A DNA stretch of 55,360 nucleotides from Mycobacterium sp. (GCA_029256565.1 JAQSXQ010000001.1:1-55360); one strand, 5' to 3'. Shown: positions 40,268-48,950, counted from the stretch's first letter. The notes: generated by a model from the letters alone, not told the origin. Program-made: numbers and translations.

Positions 40268-43009
40268 CTACGCGGGGGGCCGAACCCTCGCACGCTTGGG
40301 TCTGCGGGCCACTGGCGACACTCCGCGGCGCGCCTTCAGCAGGGCCTCGTCTTTCGTGTTCTCGCGCACGACGAGCCTACTGAGGATCCGCTTCTGCGTC
40401 TCTGGCGTCCAGAAGATGCCGAGCCGCTTCCGTGCGCGCGTGATCGCCGTGTAGAAAATGCTGTGGGAGATCCGCTCCTCGTTGGCGTCCGTGATGACGA
40501 CCTTGACGGAGTCGTACTCGAGGCCCTGGGCCTTGTGGATCGACACGGCGTAGGCGATCTGGAACGGGATCAGCGTGTTGAGCTCGTCATCATCGTCGTC
40601 ACTGCTCGGGCGCTCGAAGACATCGAACTGGACGACCGACCCTTCGACCCAGCGGAGCTCGGTCCTTGCCACGGCGCCAAGGTCGATCTCCCGGTGGAGG
40701 TCGACGTCGAAGGTGATCCTGCCGGGCTGCCGGTCGATTGCGGTGATCGTGCCCTTCATGTTGTTGAAGATCACGGGCCGGAACCGCTCAGCCTCGTTGA
40801 ACAGCACGGGGTCGCCGATCTTGAAGGTCGACTCACCCCAGCTCACAGCACGGCTGGGGTTGCTCGCCTGGAGGAACCGGTTCACGTTGTTGATGCCGTA
40901 GAGCCCGTCGTAGTTCAGGCAGAGGACGATCTCGTCCTCGCTCTCGCGCTTGAAGAGCTCCTCCCCTAGCACCATTGAGTAGTTGTTCTTTGAGAGCGAC
41001 TCCTCGATGCGGTCGTCGAGGCTGCGCACCCTGTCCCACAGCGTGAGCAGGGCTTCGTCGTCGGTCCGGAACGGCCTAGTGAGTTCGAAGGTAGCCCCCT
41101 CCGGGACGTAGGAGCGAGCGAGGTTGAACCAGTTGCCGAACTGGATCGACTCGATCTGGTAGACGTCGCCGACGAGCACGAGGAGCTCGAACGTCGTGGA
41201 GCTGAGCACCTTCAGCAGGCTTCCGTTGTCGACGGTGCTGCACTCGTCGATGACCAGCACGTCATAGCTCGAACCGAAGTCCTCGCTGCTCTTGATGTGA
41301 CTGGTGATGGTGCTGAAGAAGCTGTTCGGAGCGTCCACTCGCCGCTTCAGGTTGTCGACCGCGGGGTTGGTGTGCGCAAGGAAGAGCTTGCTCTGGTCCA
41401 CGAAGTAGTTGGCGATGTGGTTCACCATCGTGGACTTGCCCGTGCCGGCGGCGCCGACGATGAGCGCGACCTTCGACTCTTCGAAGAGCGCCTTCAGAGC
41501 CTCCGCCTTCGAGGGGTCGTCGATCACTCTCGGGTTCGCGTCCAGCCATCGCTGCACGTCATCCGCATGTCCGTCGAGGCCCTCAACAGCGGTCTCCTGC
41601 AGCTTCTCGATAATCGCGACGGTGTCGTCCTCGTAGCCGACGATGAAGACGTGACCGTTCTCGTGCTTGAGTTTGCGGGGCGCGTGCCGGTCGGTCTGCG
41701 GGAGCAGGCGGTTGTGGCGCGCGATCAGGGCATCGATGTCGCCGAGGTCCTCGAGTTCCGCGACCGGTGTATAGATCGCACCGTGCTGCTCGACGCCGTT
41801 CCTGACGCGCCGCGCCAGGAGTTCGTGCTCCCGACCAGAGATGTCGAGGCTCTCTGCGAGGTCCCCGAAGTGTGGCACGTGACCCCTCGGCGACGTGCAG
41901 AACGGCATCGTGTCGAACGGACGGCTCATCGACGTCAGACACAAGTCCGACAACCAGCGGTTCGGGGTGGAGTCGTACTGCCCCTTGATCACCCGATTGC
42001 GCATCTGGAGCAGCAGGTACCGCAGGATGCGCGAACCCGGGCGGTTGGCAGGGATGTGCCTGCGAGCCTCATCGAGCGTCGGGAAGATCTGCGCCGTCTG
42101 TCGTGAACTTGACAGCGCCCAGTTACGGATCCGCGCGTAGCTCTCGTCGGTCATGTCGACGAGGTCCAGGAGGCTCGAGCGGGTCCTGGTGAGGTACTCC
42201 ATCAGCCTGCGATACTCGCCGTGGCTCGACCGCACCTTTGAGATGCGGTTGAAGAACAGTGCGAAGTTGTCGAACTCGCACGGTCGGATCGATACCTCCC
42301 ATGTGCGGATGATCAGGATCGGCATGGTCTGGCCGAGCACCGTGATCGACTCGCTCGACAGATCCAGGTAGGCCGCGTACTTGTCGGTCAGGTCGATGTC
42401 GGTGAACGCGATCGTCCGGTCGAACTTGCTTGTCCAGTTGTGGGCCGGCGAGAAGGTCACCTCGTAGTAGATCCGACCGTCGACGAAGAAGGGGCGCGAA
42501 CTGTGGACGTAGTAGCGCTCGCGACGGGGCTCCGTCGGTGTCACTCGCGCCGCCTCGATCCGCGCGGCGATCTTCTCGTGGTACTCGCGAAGTGACGGGT
42601 CGAGATCCACGGGAAAGTCCTCGAGGTTGCCGAGGATCGCGATGCCGAACTCCCTCAGAGCGAGATCGCGGGTGCGTAGCAGGTACTCGAAGTACTTGAG
42701 CATTAGCCGCTCTGATGGGTCGCGATCCAGCGTGTAGTGCGAGGCGCTGGCCTGCAGCATGCCGTGGAACCTACTCAGCACGCGGAACTTCGACACCGCC
42801 TTGACGGCGTCCAACGCAGGTCCGACCTGGTTGTAGTGGAACTCGGCGGAACCATCGTTGAGGTGTGCCCAGACGATGAGCCCTTCGACGAGGTTCCGAA
42901 GTTGGGCGAGCACGTTCTGGGAGAGGAAGCCACGGTCACCAGGTGAACTGGCGATGTTCTGGCAGATGACGGTGTCCGCGCTCCGAACCTGTCGCTCCAC
43001 TGACGCCAT
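40268..43009 (-). CDS. large SF1 helicase with an unassigned N-terminal region
   Basis: The 913-residue protein has a C-terminal superfamily 1 helicase: Walker A GAAGTGKST (about 517), Walker B VLVIDECS (about 583), motif III LVLVGDVYQIESI, motif IV-like LTRPFRTDD, motif V AVSIHKAQGLEYDSVKVV and motif VI YTAITRARKRLGIFW (about 850). This resembles RecD/UvrD-type enzymes that unwind DNA or RNA with ATP. Residues 1 to about 480 show no motif I know, though they look folded (RRERYYVHSSRPFFVDGRIY, YEVTFSPAHNWTSKFDRTI). It follows the zeta-toxin pair in the same direction, 41 bases apart. Standalone helicases of this size are frequent in defence islands. Exact role not known. Confidence 0.85.
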   Translation of the reverse strand: MASVERQVRSADTVICQNIASSPGDRGFLSQNVLAQLRNLVEGLIVWAHLNDGSAEFHYNQVGPALDAVKAVSKFRVLSRFHGMLQASASHYTLDRDPSERLMLKYFEYLLRTRDLALREFGIAILGNLEDFPVDLDPSLREYHEKIAARIEAARVTPTEPRRERYYVHSSRPFFVDGRIYYEVTFSPAHNWTSKFDRTIAFTDIDLTDKYAAYLDLSSESITVLGQTMPILIIRTWEVSIRPCEFDNFALFFNRISKVRSSHGEYRRLMEYLTRTRSSLLDLVDMTDESYARIRNWALSSSRQTAQIFPTLDEARRHIPANRPGSRILRYLLLQMRNRVIKGQYDSTPNRWLSDLCLTSMSRPFDTMPFCTSPRGHVPHFGDLAESLDISGREHELLARRVRNGVEQHGAIYTPVAELEDLGDIDALIARHNRLLPQTDRHAPRKLKHENGHVFIVGYEDDTVAIIEKLQETAVEGLDGHADDVQRWLDANPRVIDDPSKAEALKALFEESKVALIVGAAGTGKSTMVNHIANYFVDQSKLFLAHTNPAVDNLKRRVDAPNSFFSTITSHIKSSEDFGSSYDVLVIDECSTVDNGSLLKVLSSTTFELLVLVGDVYQIESIQFGNWFNLARSYVPEGATFELTRPFRTDDEALLTLWDRVRSLDDRIEESLSKNNYSMVLGEELFKRESEDEIVLCLNYDGLYGINNVNRFLQASNPSRAVSWGESTFKIGDPVLFNEAERFRPVIFNNMKGTITAIDRQPGRITFDVDLHREIDLGAVARTELRWVEGSVVQFDVFERPSSDDDDDELNTLIPFQIAYAVSIHKAQGLEYDSVKVVITDANEERISHSIFYTAITRARKRLGIFWTPETQKRILSRLVVRENTKDEALLKARRGVSPVARRPKRARVRPPA

Positions 43010-43061
43010 CGCTCAACCTTATTCCGAACGTCAAACGCTCAAACTTGCCCTCAACGCTCAA
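43010..43061 (-). repeat. three CGCTCAA repeats before the helicase
   Basis: CGCTCAA stands at 43010-43016, 43036-43042 and 43055-43061 (TTGAGCG on the coding strand), with a fourth near-copy between. They cover the spacer between the zeta gene and the helicase start, and may be regulator contacts. Confidence 0.45.
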
Positions 43062-44079
43062 GCCCTGGGGGGCCGACCGGTCGAGTGATGGAGGACACGG
43101 GACACGCCTGAGGCGTCGGGAAGCTCGCACGCGCACGTCGAGCCGCGTCCGCCGCCTGACGGTCGACCAGGGAGCCGTTCGGACCGCTCACCTGGTCCAC
43201 CTCGGTGACGCGCGGGCGGTCGCTCGCGGGTGTCCAGTAACGACGGAAGCTCGCGATGTTGCTGCACTCCTGCGCAACGAGCTCGGCAGACTCCTGGGAG
43301 ATGGCGCGGGACCCCTCCCCCGCGTACACGCTGCGCGCGTAGTCCTCGGGGACCCACCGACCGCCGTGGCGATGCTCGGGGTCTCCCCGGAGCGCCAGGG
43401 TGTAGTCGTCGCGCCAGCGTTGGGCGATCCTGGCGGCCGAGACGTCGTAGGGCACCTCGACGTCGACGACGTCGACGCGGTAGCCGGCGCGCTCGAGCTG
43501 GTGCCCGAGTTCGACGGCGGCGTCCGGCTTGGACAGGACGGAGTCGATGACGACGTTGGCGCCGGCGCGGATCGCTTCCTCGCGCACGATCTTGGCCAGC
43601 GCGGAGGACTCTTCGTGCACGAGGGCGGCGAAGTCGAGCGGGAAGAACCGCTCCCCCTGGGCCTCGAGCTCGCGCACCGCGGGCGGCTTGATGAACGTCT
43701 CGTAGGACCCGTCGGCCGTGGCAGCGTCCAGGAGCTGGGTCTTGATGTCGTCGGGGTCGACCTCGAGCCACCGGCGCCGGCTTTCGCTGCCGGGCTTCCC
43801 GATCAGCTCTCCCAGGATGCGCGACTTGCCGGCGCCGGGCGGCCCGGCGAGCACGATCGCGCGCTTGTCGTGCGCGACCTCGTTCTCCATCGTGGCGCGT
43901 AAGCGACCGAGGATCTGCTGGTGCAGCTCCTCGCGCATCGGGGTCGGCATCCCGGGGGTGAAGAACCAGGCCGGGTTCGCGATCGTGGCGTGCGGGCTCT
44001 CGCGCGACAGCGGCGCGCCAGGTGCCGACAAGGCCCGGACAGTCTGAGCATGGCGGTCAACTTCGGCGGCCGTCGTCAC
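43051..44079 (-). CDS. zeta-family toxin kinase
   Basis: The 342-residue protein is a zeta toxin. Family members phosphorylate UDP-N-acetylglucosamine (or another nucleotide sugar), which stops wall synthesis. Walker A is LAGPPGAGKS (about 77-86), followed by LEVDPDDIKTQLL and the substrate region FFPLDFAALVHEESSALAKI; VVIDSVLSKP and YDVSAARIAQRWRDD give the later motifs. It starts 11 bases after an HTH gene on the same strand, which takes the place of the epsilon antitoxin. It is a stability or defence toxin of the element. Confidence 0.88.
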   Translation of the reverse strand: MTTAAEVDRHAQTVRALSAPGAPLSRESPHATIANPAWFFTPGMPTPMREELHQQILGRLRATMENEVAHDKRAIVLAGPPGAGKSRILGELIGKPGSESRRRWLEVDPDDIKTQLLDAATADGSYETFIKPPAVRELEAQGERFFPLDFAALVHEESSALAKIVREEAIRAGANVVIDSVLSKPDAAVELGHQLERAGYRVDVVDVEVPYDVSAARIAQRWRDDYTLALRGDPEHRHGGRWVPEDYARSVYAGEGSRAISQESAELVAQECSNIASFRRYWTPASDRPRVTEVDQVSGPNGSLVDRQAADAARRARASFPTPQACPVSSITRPVGPPGLER

Positions 44080-44090
44080 GGCCTGGGAGC

Positions 44091-44543
44091 CTAGTTCGTC
44101 TGGTGCGCCTGGCCCACCGCGACATACATGTCCTGGTCGATCAGGCCCTCGCGGTAGGCGCGCACGACCTCCTCGAGCGTGTGCGTCCCGCGCGCGTCGA
44201 CGACCAGGGCGTCGTACCCGTCGCTGCGCGCGATCGGGTCGTACGGCCAGCGTACGAGCTCCTCCAGCGCGCGGTCGCGGTCGAGCTCCCCCGCGGCGTA
44301 CCGCTGGGCGATCTCGTACGGGCTCGCCCCGGAGAACCCGGGCCGGACGTCGTCCACGGCCCGCGCGGTCTTGAGCGCCTGGCTCACCGCGGACTGCGTC
44401 ACGTGCAGCTCGGCGGCGAGCTCGCTCTGCGTCATCGTCGTCGCCAGCGCGCGCAACGTCCGCTGGTAGGACAGCTCGGTGACCGAGCGCCGGCTACGCA
44501 GCCGGCGCAGCTCCTCCACCGTGGGCTGATCGATGGTCGACAT
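44091..44543 (-). CDS. HTH antitoxin partner of the zeta kinase
   Basis: The 150-residue protein begins at ATG 44543 after GGAGGTGG. An N-terminal helix bundle (SVTELSYQRTLRALATTMTQ) leads into a helix-turn-helix (SELAAELHVTQSAVSQALKT), and the C-terminal half (YEIAQRYAAGELDRDRALEE, LEEVVRAYREGLIDQD) should contact the toxin. HTH-type antitoxins paired with zeta kinases are common in actinobacteria in place of epsilon. Promoter: TATAAG on the minus strand about 20 bases upstream. It probably represses its own operon. Confidence 0.8.
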   Translation of the reverse strand: MSTIDQPTVEELRRLRSRRSVTELSYQRTLRALATTMTQSELAAELHVTQSAVSQALKTARAVDDVRPGFSGASPYEIAQRYAAGELDRDRALEELVRWPYDPIARSDGYDALVVDARGTHTLEEVVRAYREGLIDQDMYVAVGQAHQTN

Positions 44544-44587
44544 GCTCACCACCTCCATTCATTAGACATCTTATACCGCGTGGTTCA

Positions 44588-45019
44588 TCAGGGCTCGCGC
44601 AGCGTCACCACGTCGCCGGCGGCGACGTCGGCCAGGGCTCCGGCTGGTACCTCGAGCAGCGCGGTCACTGGGCCCGGTGCGGTCGACCGTGGGCAGGTCG
44701 TCTGATCGACCTCGGTGCACGGGTCGAGCGTCGCGACGCCGATCACGCGGTCGCCGTCGATCCAGGCGACGTCGATCGGGACTTGCATGCCGGCCATCCA
44801 CATCTGGTGCTCGGCGCGCTCTGCGAACGGGAACAGCATCCCGGTACCGGCTGGGATCTCCTCGCGGCCGGCCAGACCCTCCTTCTGCTCGTTGGCGGTG
44901 TCCGCGAGCTCCACGGCGAACGCCTCTCCCCCGACCTCGACCGTGGCCTCGGCCCGCGGCGAGCTGCACGCGGCGACGACGACGACGGCCAGGACGGCGA
45001 GGCCGCGGCGCGGGTTCAT
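44588..45019 (-). CDS. DUF192 lipoprotein
   Basis: The 143-residue protein has a lipobox near residue 18 (VVVVAACSS) and a DUF192 beta-barrel: EAFAVELADTANEQKEGLAG, GTGMLFPFAERAEHQMWMAG, MQVPIDVAWIDGDRVIGVAT. DUF192 proteins are small exported or cytosolic barrels without settled function. ATG 45019 overlaps the Fic stop (ATGA), so it is translated together with the toxin gene. It lies on the outer face of the membrane. Why it is tied to a Fic toxin is not evident. Confidence 0.85.
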   Translation of the reverse strand: MNPRRGLAVLAVVVVAACSSPRAEATVEVGGEAFAVELADTANEQKEGLAGREEIPAGTGMLFPFAERAEHQMWMAGMQVPIDVAWIDGDRVIGVATLDPCTEVDQTTCPRSTAPGPVTALLEVPAGALADVAAGDVVTLREP

Positions 45020-45798
45020 CTGCCGTAGTCCCTGCCGGGTGCGCCAGGTGCAGCCCGGCTGACGCGCGCCACGGCCGGTCCGGTGGCGGACGGCCGGGCG
45101 GTGGACGGCGGTCGGGAGGCGGCGACCACGCGCAGGGCATCGTTCACGTGGTCGTCGATCGCGCCGGCCTTGGTGGTGATGCGCACGAACATGGCGCGCA
45201 GCGGGCCGCGGTCTCCCGTGCGGGCCAGGCGGGAGGCCTGGTCGTTCTCGGACTCGTATCCGGGCTGGCCGAGCGTCACCTTGGTCCAGTCCAGGCGGTG
45301 GCCGGACTCGCGGGCCAGGGCGGTGATGAACTCGCGCTGGACGCGCCCGTTGCCCTCCCGGAAGGGGTGGGTCTGGTTGACGACGTCGTAGACGCTGGCG
45401 AGCGCGCCCGGCACGGCGCTCGGGTCGAGGGTGCGCAGGTTGTCGGTGTCGCGCAGGTAGGTCGCGACGACGTCCATCGCGTCCTCGATCCGGTCCAGCG
45501 GCGCGAACCAGCCGTCTCGGCTCTTGCGGATCGACACCGTGCGCACGTCCCCGGCCCAGTCGTACACGTCCTGGAACAGGTGCCGGTGGATCGCCCGCAG
45601 CCCGGCGAGGTCGTAGGTCGCGGGTAGCCCGTGCTCGCGCAGGGTCAGCGCCCGGGCCTCGACGCGCCGGTCCTCGCGCTCGCGCAGCATCTCGGGTGTG
45701 GTGGCGCCGACGCGGTTGCGCGGGGTGCGCCCGTCGGCGAGTAGGTACCCGTCCCAGCGGGCGCGCTCGTCGCCGCTCTCCCAGGGGCGTTCGGTCAA
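45016..45798 (-). CDS. Fic-domain toxin
   Basis: The 260-residue protein is a Fic enzyme that transfers AMP (or a related group) to a target protein. The full active motif HPFREGNGRVQREF (about 142) has the catalytic His. The N-terminal helices (YDLAGLRAIHRHLFQDVYDW) and flap (VSIRKSRDGWFAPL) are typical of VbhT-type toxins. The only fitting start is TTG 45798, which overlaps the antitoxin stop (TTGA), so translation is coupled. No inhibitory helix is present in the toxin itself; it is supplied by the small upstream protein. Confidence 0.85.
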   Translation of the reverse strand: MTERPWESGDERARWDGYLLADGRTPRNRVGATTPEMLREREDRRVEARALTLREHGLPATYDLAGLRAIHRHLFQDVYDWAGDVRTVSIRKSRDGWFAPLDRIEDAMDVVATYLRDTDNLRTLDPSAVPGALASVYDVVNQTHPFREGNGRVQREFITALARESGHRLDWTKVTLGQPGYESENDQASRLARTGDRGPLRAMFVRITTKAGAIDDHVNDALRVVAASRPPSTARPSATGPAVARVSRAAPGAPGRDYGR

Positions 45799-45995
45799 GG
45801 GCTGGCTCCGTCCTGGTCGCTGTCGAGCGCGATCGTCTGTCGCATCAGTTCCTCGGCGTCGATCTCGCCGCGGACGTACTTGTCCTGGATCGCGCGGGCG
45901 GCGTCGCTGGTGCGTCCGCCCTCGAGCTGGGTGCTGTGTCGGATGCGCTGGGCATCGTCGGCGCGCTGGGCGCGCTCCTCGTCGCTGATCGGCAT
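45795..45995 (-). CDS. VbhA-like antitoxin of the Fic toxin
   Basis: The 66-residue protein begins at ATG 45995 after GGGAGGAAG. The inhibitory (S/T)xxxE(G/N) motif is visible as STQLEGG; its Glu should block ATP binding in the Fic active site. The rest, SDAARAIQDKYVRGEIDAEE, is the usual VbhA tail. It precedes the toxin and overlaps its start, the standard class I Fic arrangement. It may be co-transcribed from the nrdH/primase genes upstream. Confidence 0.85.
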   Translation of the reverse strand: MPISDEERAQRADDAQRIRHSTQLEGGRTSDAARAIQDKYVRGEIDAEELMRQTIALDSDQDGASP

Positions 45996-46048
45996 GCTCT
46001 TCCTCCCGGTCCTGGCGCATGCCAACCTAGCCGGGCCCAGATGCCAGC

Positions 46049-47071
46049 TCAGGTGGTGCCGCGCGCGGCGGCCGCGGCGATCGCGAGCTCGCCGGCGATC
46101 ACCCCGAGGTCGGTGTGCGGGGCCAGTCGGGCGTGCAGCTGCGTCCCGACGCGCGACAGCGGCACGTCCGGGATACGCGCGACGAGCGCGGCCGCAGCCC
46201 GCACGGCATTCACACGGCCCTCGACGGTCGTCAGGTCATGGCGCGACAGGACGACGTCGACCACGACGGACACCAGGCTCTGGGGCTGGGCCAGGCGCTC
46301 GACGAGGGCCTGGCCGTGACCGTCCTGGATGAGCTGGGCGGGGTCGGTCCCGTCGGGCAGGACCAGGGCGCCGGCGGTGCCGGCTTCGTCGTCGGTGAGC
46401 AGGTCCCATGCGCGCACGGCGGCCGCCTGGCCGGCAGGGTCGGCGTCGAACGCGAACACCGCTAAGGCGGCCGCGTCGGCGTGGATCGCGCGCACGCGCT
46501 CGAGGTGGGTCGCGGTGAGCGCGGTGCCGCAACCTGACAGCGGCACGACGGGCGACCCGGTGCGGCGGATGGCCTCGACGTCCAGGGCTCCCTCGACGAA
46601 AACGACCCGCGCGCCGGCCTGGATGCGGCGCACCGCGGCCGGGTCGATGCCGTACAGGTCCCGGGACTTGTCGAACGCGAGCGTCGTCGTGGTGTTGAGG
46701 TACTTCGCCGGGGCGTCGTCGACGTCGTCGGTTGCGGGGTTGCGGCGCGCGGTGAACCCGACGATCGCGCCCGTCTCGTCGCGGTAGGGCAGGACCAGGC
46801 GGTCACGGAACACGTCCCCCACTCCCCCACCCTCGGTGCGGAACGCGAGGCCGGCGGCCACGAGCTCGTCCGCGCCGTACCCACGGCCGCGCATACGCCC
46901 CACAAGCCGGGCCCAGCCCTCGGGCGCGTACCCGGCCTGCAAGCCGCGCAGCCCGCGCCGGGCGAGGTAACCCCTCGTCCAGTCGTCCGCGCTGTTCGCG
47001 TGGAAGCGCCAGAACTCCCACGCCGCCGCGTTGATCGCCACGACCCGCTCACGGGTGAGCTCGACGGTCAT
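46049..47071 (-). CDS. DnaG-like toprim protein
   Basis: The 340-residue protein carries a primase-type core without the zinc-binding N-terminus. The catalytic-core opening is DVFRDRLVLPYRDETGAIVG with FTARRNP and AKYLNTTTT; the toprim motifs are VVFVEGALDVEAI (Glu, about 158) and AVFAFDADPAGQAA (DxD, about 205). It could prime plasmid or transferred single-strand DNA. ATG 47071 begins one base after the nrdH stop. Absence of helicase and zinc domains sets it apart from chromosomal DnaG (about 600 residues). Confidence 0.85.
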   Translation of the reverse strand: MTVELTRERVVAINAAAWEFWRFHANSADDWTRGYLARRGLRGLQAGYAPEGWARLVGRMRGRGYGADELVAAGLAFRTEGGGVGDVFRDRLVLPYRDETGAIVGFTARRNPATDDVDDAPAKYLNTTTTLAFDKSRDLYGIDPAAVRRIQAGARVVFVEGALDVEAIRRTGSPVVPLSGCGTALTATHLERVRAIHADAAALAVFAFDADPAGQAAAVRAWDLLTDDEAGTAGALVLPDGTDPAQLIQDGHGQALVERLAQPQSLVSVVVDVVLSRHDLTTVEGRVNAVRAAAALVARIPDVPLSRVGTQLHARLAPHTDLGVIAGELAIAAAAARGTT

Positions 47072-47072
47072 C

Positions 47073-47324
47073 TCAGGCCTCCTGGCGGGCCGCGAGGGCG
47101 GTGATCCGGTCGGGCCTGAAGCCGGCCCATGACTCCTCGCCCGCGACGACGACCGGCGCCTGGAGGTACCCCAGCGCGCGCACCCGCTCGAGCGCGTCGA
47201 CGTCGTCGGAGATGTCCACCACGGTGTACTCGATCCCCTTCCTGTCGAGCGCCCGGTAGGTCGCGTCGCACTGGACGCACGCCGGCTTGCTGTACACGGT
47301 GACCTTGTCCTGCTGGCTGGTCAT
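47073..47324 (-). CDS. NrdH-like glutaredoxin
   Basis: The 83-residue protein is a thioredoxin-fold redoxin with the CVQC active site (YSKPACVQCDATYRALDRKG) and the NrdH-type end YLQAPVVVAGEESWAGFRPD. NrdH usually supplies electrons to class Ib ribonucleotide reductase; no nrdE/F genes are near. ATG 47324 follows GGGGGAGG. It is directly upstream of the toprim gene, and its own leader contains the large inverted repeat 47347-47577. Confidence 0.88.
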   Translation of the reverse strand: MTSQQDKVTVYSKPACVQCDATYRALDRKGIEYTVVDISDDVDALERVRALGYLQAPVVVAGEESWAGFRPDRITALAARQEA

Positions 47325-47346
47325 GATGCCTCCCCCACGTCGTTTT

Positions 47347-47577
47347 TCGGACCGTCCCTGCAAGCGGAGCGTTTGGCCGGTAGCCGTCCCAGGACGCACC
47401 CGCAGGGCGCGAGCAACGCGAGCGAGTCGGGCTGCCCGTGCGTGTGGAAACTCCTCGGCGGGCTCAACGAGCGCAGCGAGTTCAGCCGGGGAGTTACCAC
47501 ACGGGCGGGCCGTAGCGCAGCGGAGCCGACTTGCGCCCTGGGACGGCCGGCCACAGTCGGAGCCAGGGACGGACCGA
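47347..47577. repeat. giant nested inverted repeat 1 with GCGCAGC apex
   Basis: Three arm pairs are symmetric about 47462-47472. TCGGACCGTCCCTG (47347-47360) pairs with 47564-47577 (13/14). CCGTCCCAGGACGC (47384-47397) pairs with 47533-47546 (13/14). GTGTGGAAACTCCTCGG (47442-47458) pairs with 47486-47502 (15/17). The apex carries GAGCGCAGCGA (47469-47479), a GCA-triloop minihairpin. No gene is present from 47325 to 47905. A CGTTTTTCG stands at the left foot, as in the second copy. Confidence 0.75.
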
Positions 47578-47905
47578 AGACTCAGAACGCTCGACAGCCG
47601 CTGCCCGCAGGGCTGCGCCAGGTCGTGCCCGGCGCTTCGTTGTCGGCCACCGACGAAGGCACGTCAGTCCGCTGGCATGCGCCAGCACACGCTGCAAAAC
47701 GGTCGCCGTTCGATTCGCTCGCCCTGGCCTACAACGAGCTCGTGGTGCTCGACGAGCGCGAGGTGATGCGCCCCGCGTACGCGACAGAGCCAACCGCCGA
47801 GGCGGTAGTGCCACCGTGCGCGAAGTGTTGTCCTCATCAGTCCATTTCCCCCTTGGCCGCGAGATCGGGCATTGTGACGGTAGCTGCGAGGTGTGACATC
47901 CGTGG
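47578..47905. other. rest of the spacer beside the giant repeat
   Basis: No gene is supported; open frames here are compositional. The stretch from 47800 is less GC-rich. It ends at the stop of the DUF2637 gene. It may be part of a transfer or replication origin together with the inverted repeat. Confidence 0.35.
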
Positions 47906-48874
47906 TCACGCTAGAGCGGCCTCGCTCGGCTCGTTGTGCCGCTCGATCAGTGCCTGGTTCGGCGCAGGGTTCAGCACGACGTCGTGCTTTCGCAGCACTC
48001 GGTTCACGGTGGAGCGCGACCACGGCACGCGCTGGGCGAGGTCCCGTTCGGAACGTGCCTCGCGTGCGAGCTGGAGGATCAGGGCGTCGCGCTGGTCGAC
48101 GGGCATGGTGCGTGGGTCCAGGTCGGCACTCGGCTGGACGAGTTCCGGACTCATGTTGTCCGGCTCGGCCACGACCGCCGTGACCTCGACGACCTCGGCG
48201 GGCTCAGCGTCCGGCTCAACCTCGACGGGCTCGGCGGCCGCCTGGGCCGGTGAGGTGACCTCTTCGGGCGTCGCATCGGTCTCGATGAGCGGCGCGGCCG
48301 CGGCTGGGCTGGCCACCGGTCCATTCGTCTCGACGGCGACGCCCGGACGAGCCCGGCGCACACCGAGCAGGTGGGCGAGCGCGGCGCCCATGCCCACGAC
48401 GGCGACAGGCACGCACGCGACGCCGACAACGACCTGCCACGGCGCGCGCTCGATGCCTGCAGCGTGGAGCAGGTGGTAGGTGATCTGCCCCGCGGCTCCG
48501 ATCATGAGGGAGGCCAGGACCGACCAGCCCGCGAACGTGCGCGCGGCGGGTCGGATGTTGCGGTGCGTGAGCCAGACGCCCAGGGCGAACGCGGAGTAGA
48601 CCTCCATGCCCAGCGGCAGTGTGATCGCGAGGTTCACGGTCAGGTCCATGATCCCGGGGAGGAGATTCACCGGCCCGAAGCCGGACATCTGGCCCAGGTC
48701 CACCCACCCGCCCCAGATCGCGACGAACGCACCAGCGGCAAGGAGTACGACGGGCCAGCGCGGGAACGACTCGTAGGTATCGGCCGCCTGCTGAGCCGCC
48801 GTCGGCTCAGAGGTGGCCCGGGAGGGCCGGATCACCGAACCGGCGAGAGCGAGGGGTCCACAAGGGTGGTTCAT
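47906..48874 (-). CDS. DUF2637 transfer-type membrane protein
   Basis: The 322-residue protein has four membrane helices in its N-terminal half (WPVVLLAAGAFVAIWGGWVD, MDLTVNLAITLPLGMEVYSA, GWSVLASLMIGAAGQITYHL, VVVGVACVPVAVVGMGAALA). These match DUF2637, which is found with actinomycete conjugation genes. An acidic Pro/Ala/Glu linker leads to a C-terminal HTH-like end: REARSERDLAQRVPWSRSTV, NRVLRKHDVV. ATG 48874 is preferred to 48877 because of GGAGG spacing. It is divergent from the 48951 gene across twin operators. It is a probable transfer or spread protein, inferred from family. Confidence 0.82.
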   Translation of the reverse strand: MNHPCGPLALAGSVIRPSRATSEPTAAQQAADTYESFPRWPVVLLAAGAFVAIWGGWVDLGQMSGFGPVNLLPGIMDLTVNLAITLPLGMEVYSAFALGVWLTHRNIRPAARTFAGWSVLASLMIGAAGQITYHLLHAAGIERAPWQVVVGVACVPVAVVGMGAALAHLLGVRRARPGVAVETNGPVASPAAAAPLIETDATPEEVTSPAQAAAEPVEVEPDAEPAEVVEVTAVVAEPDNMSPELVQPSADLDPRTMPVDQRDALILQLAREARSERDLAQRVPWSRSTVNRVLRKHDVVLNPAPNQALIERHNEPSEAALA

Positions 48875-48890
48875 CATGCCTCCAATATCC

Positions 48891-48938
48891 GAACGCCGGC
48901 GTTCTAGTTTAGCAGAAACAGAACGCCTTGGTTCTGTT
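48891..48938. promoter_or_regulatory. twin GAACGCC...GTTC operators 30 bp apart
   Basis: The first is GAACGCCGGCGTTC (48891-48904), a perfect 14-bp palindrome. The second is AACAGAAC-GCCTTG-GTTCTGTT (48917-48938), with 8-bp arms and the same GAACGCC...GTTC core. Centres are 30 bp apart, about three helix turns, between divergent genes. The LexA consensus has a 4-base centre, so this 6-base version probably belongs to another regulator. Confidence 0.7.
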
Positions 48939-48950
48939 AGCGTGAGTTAA

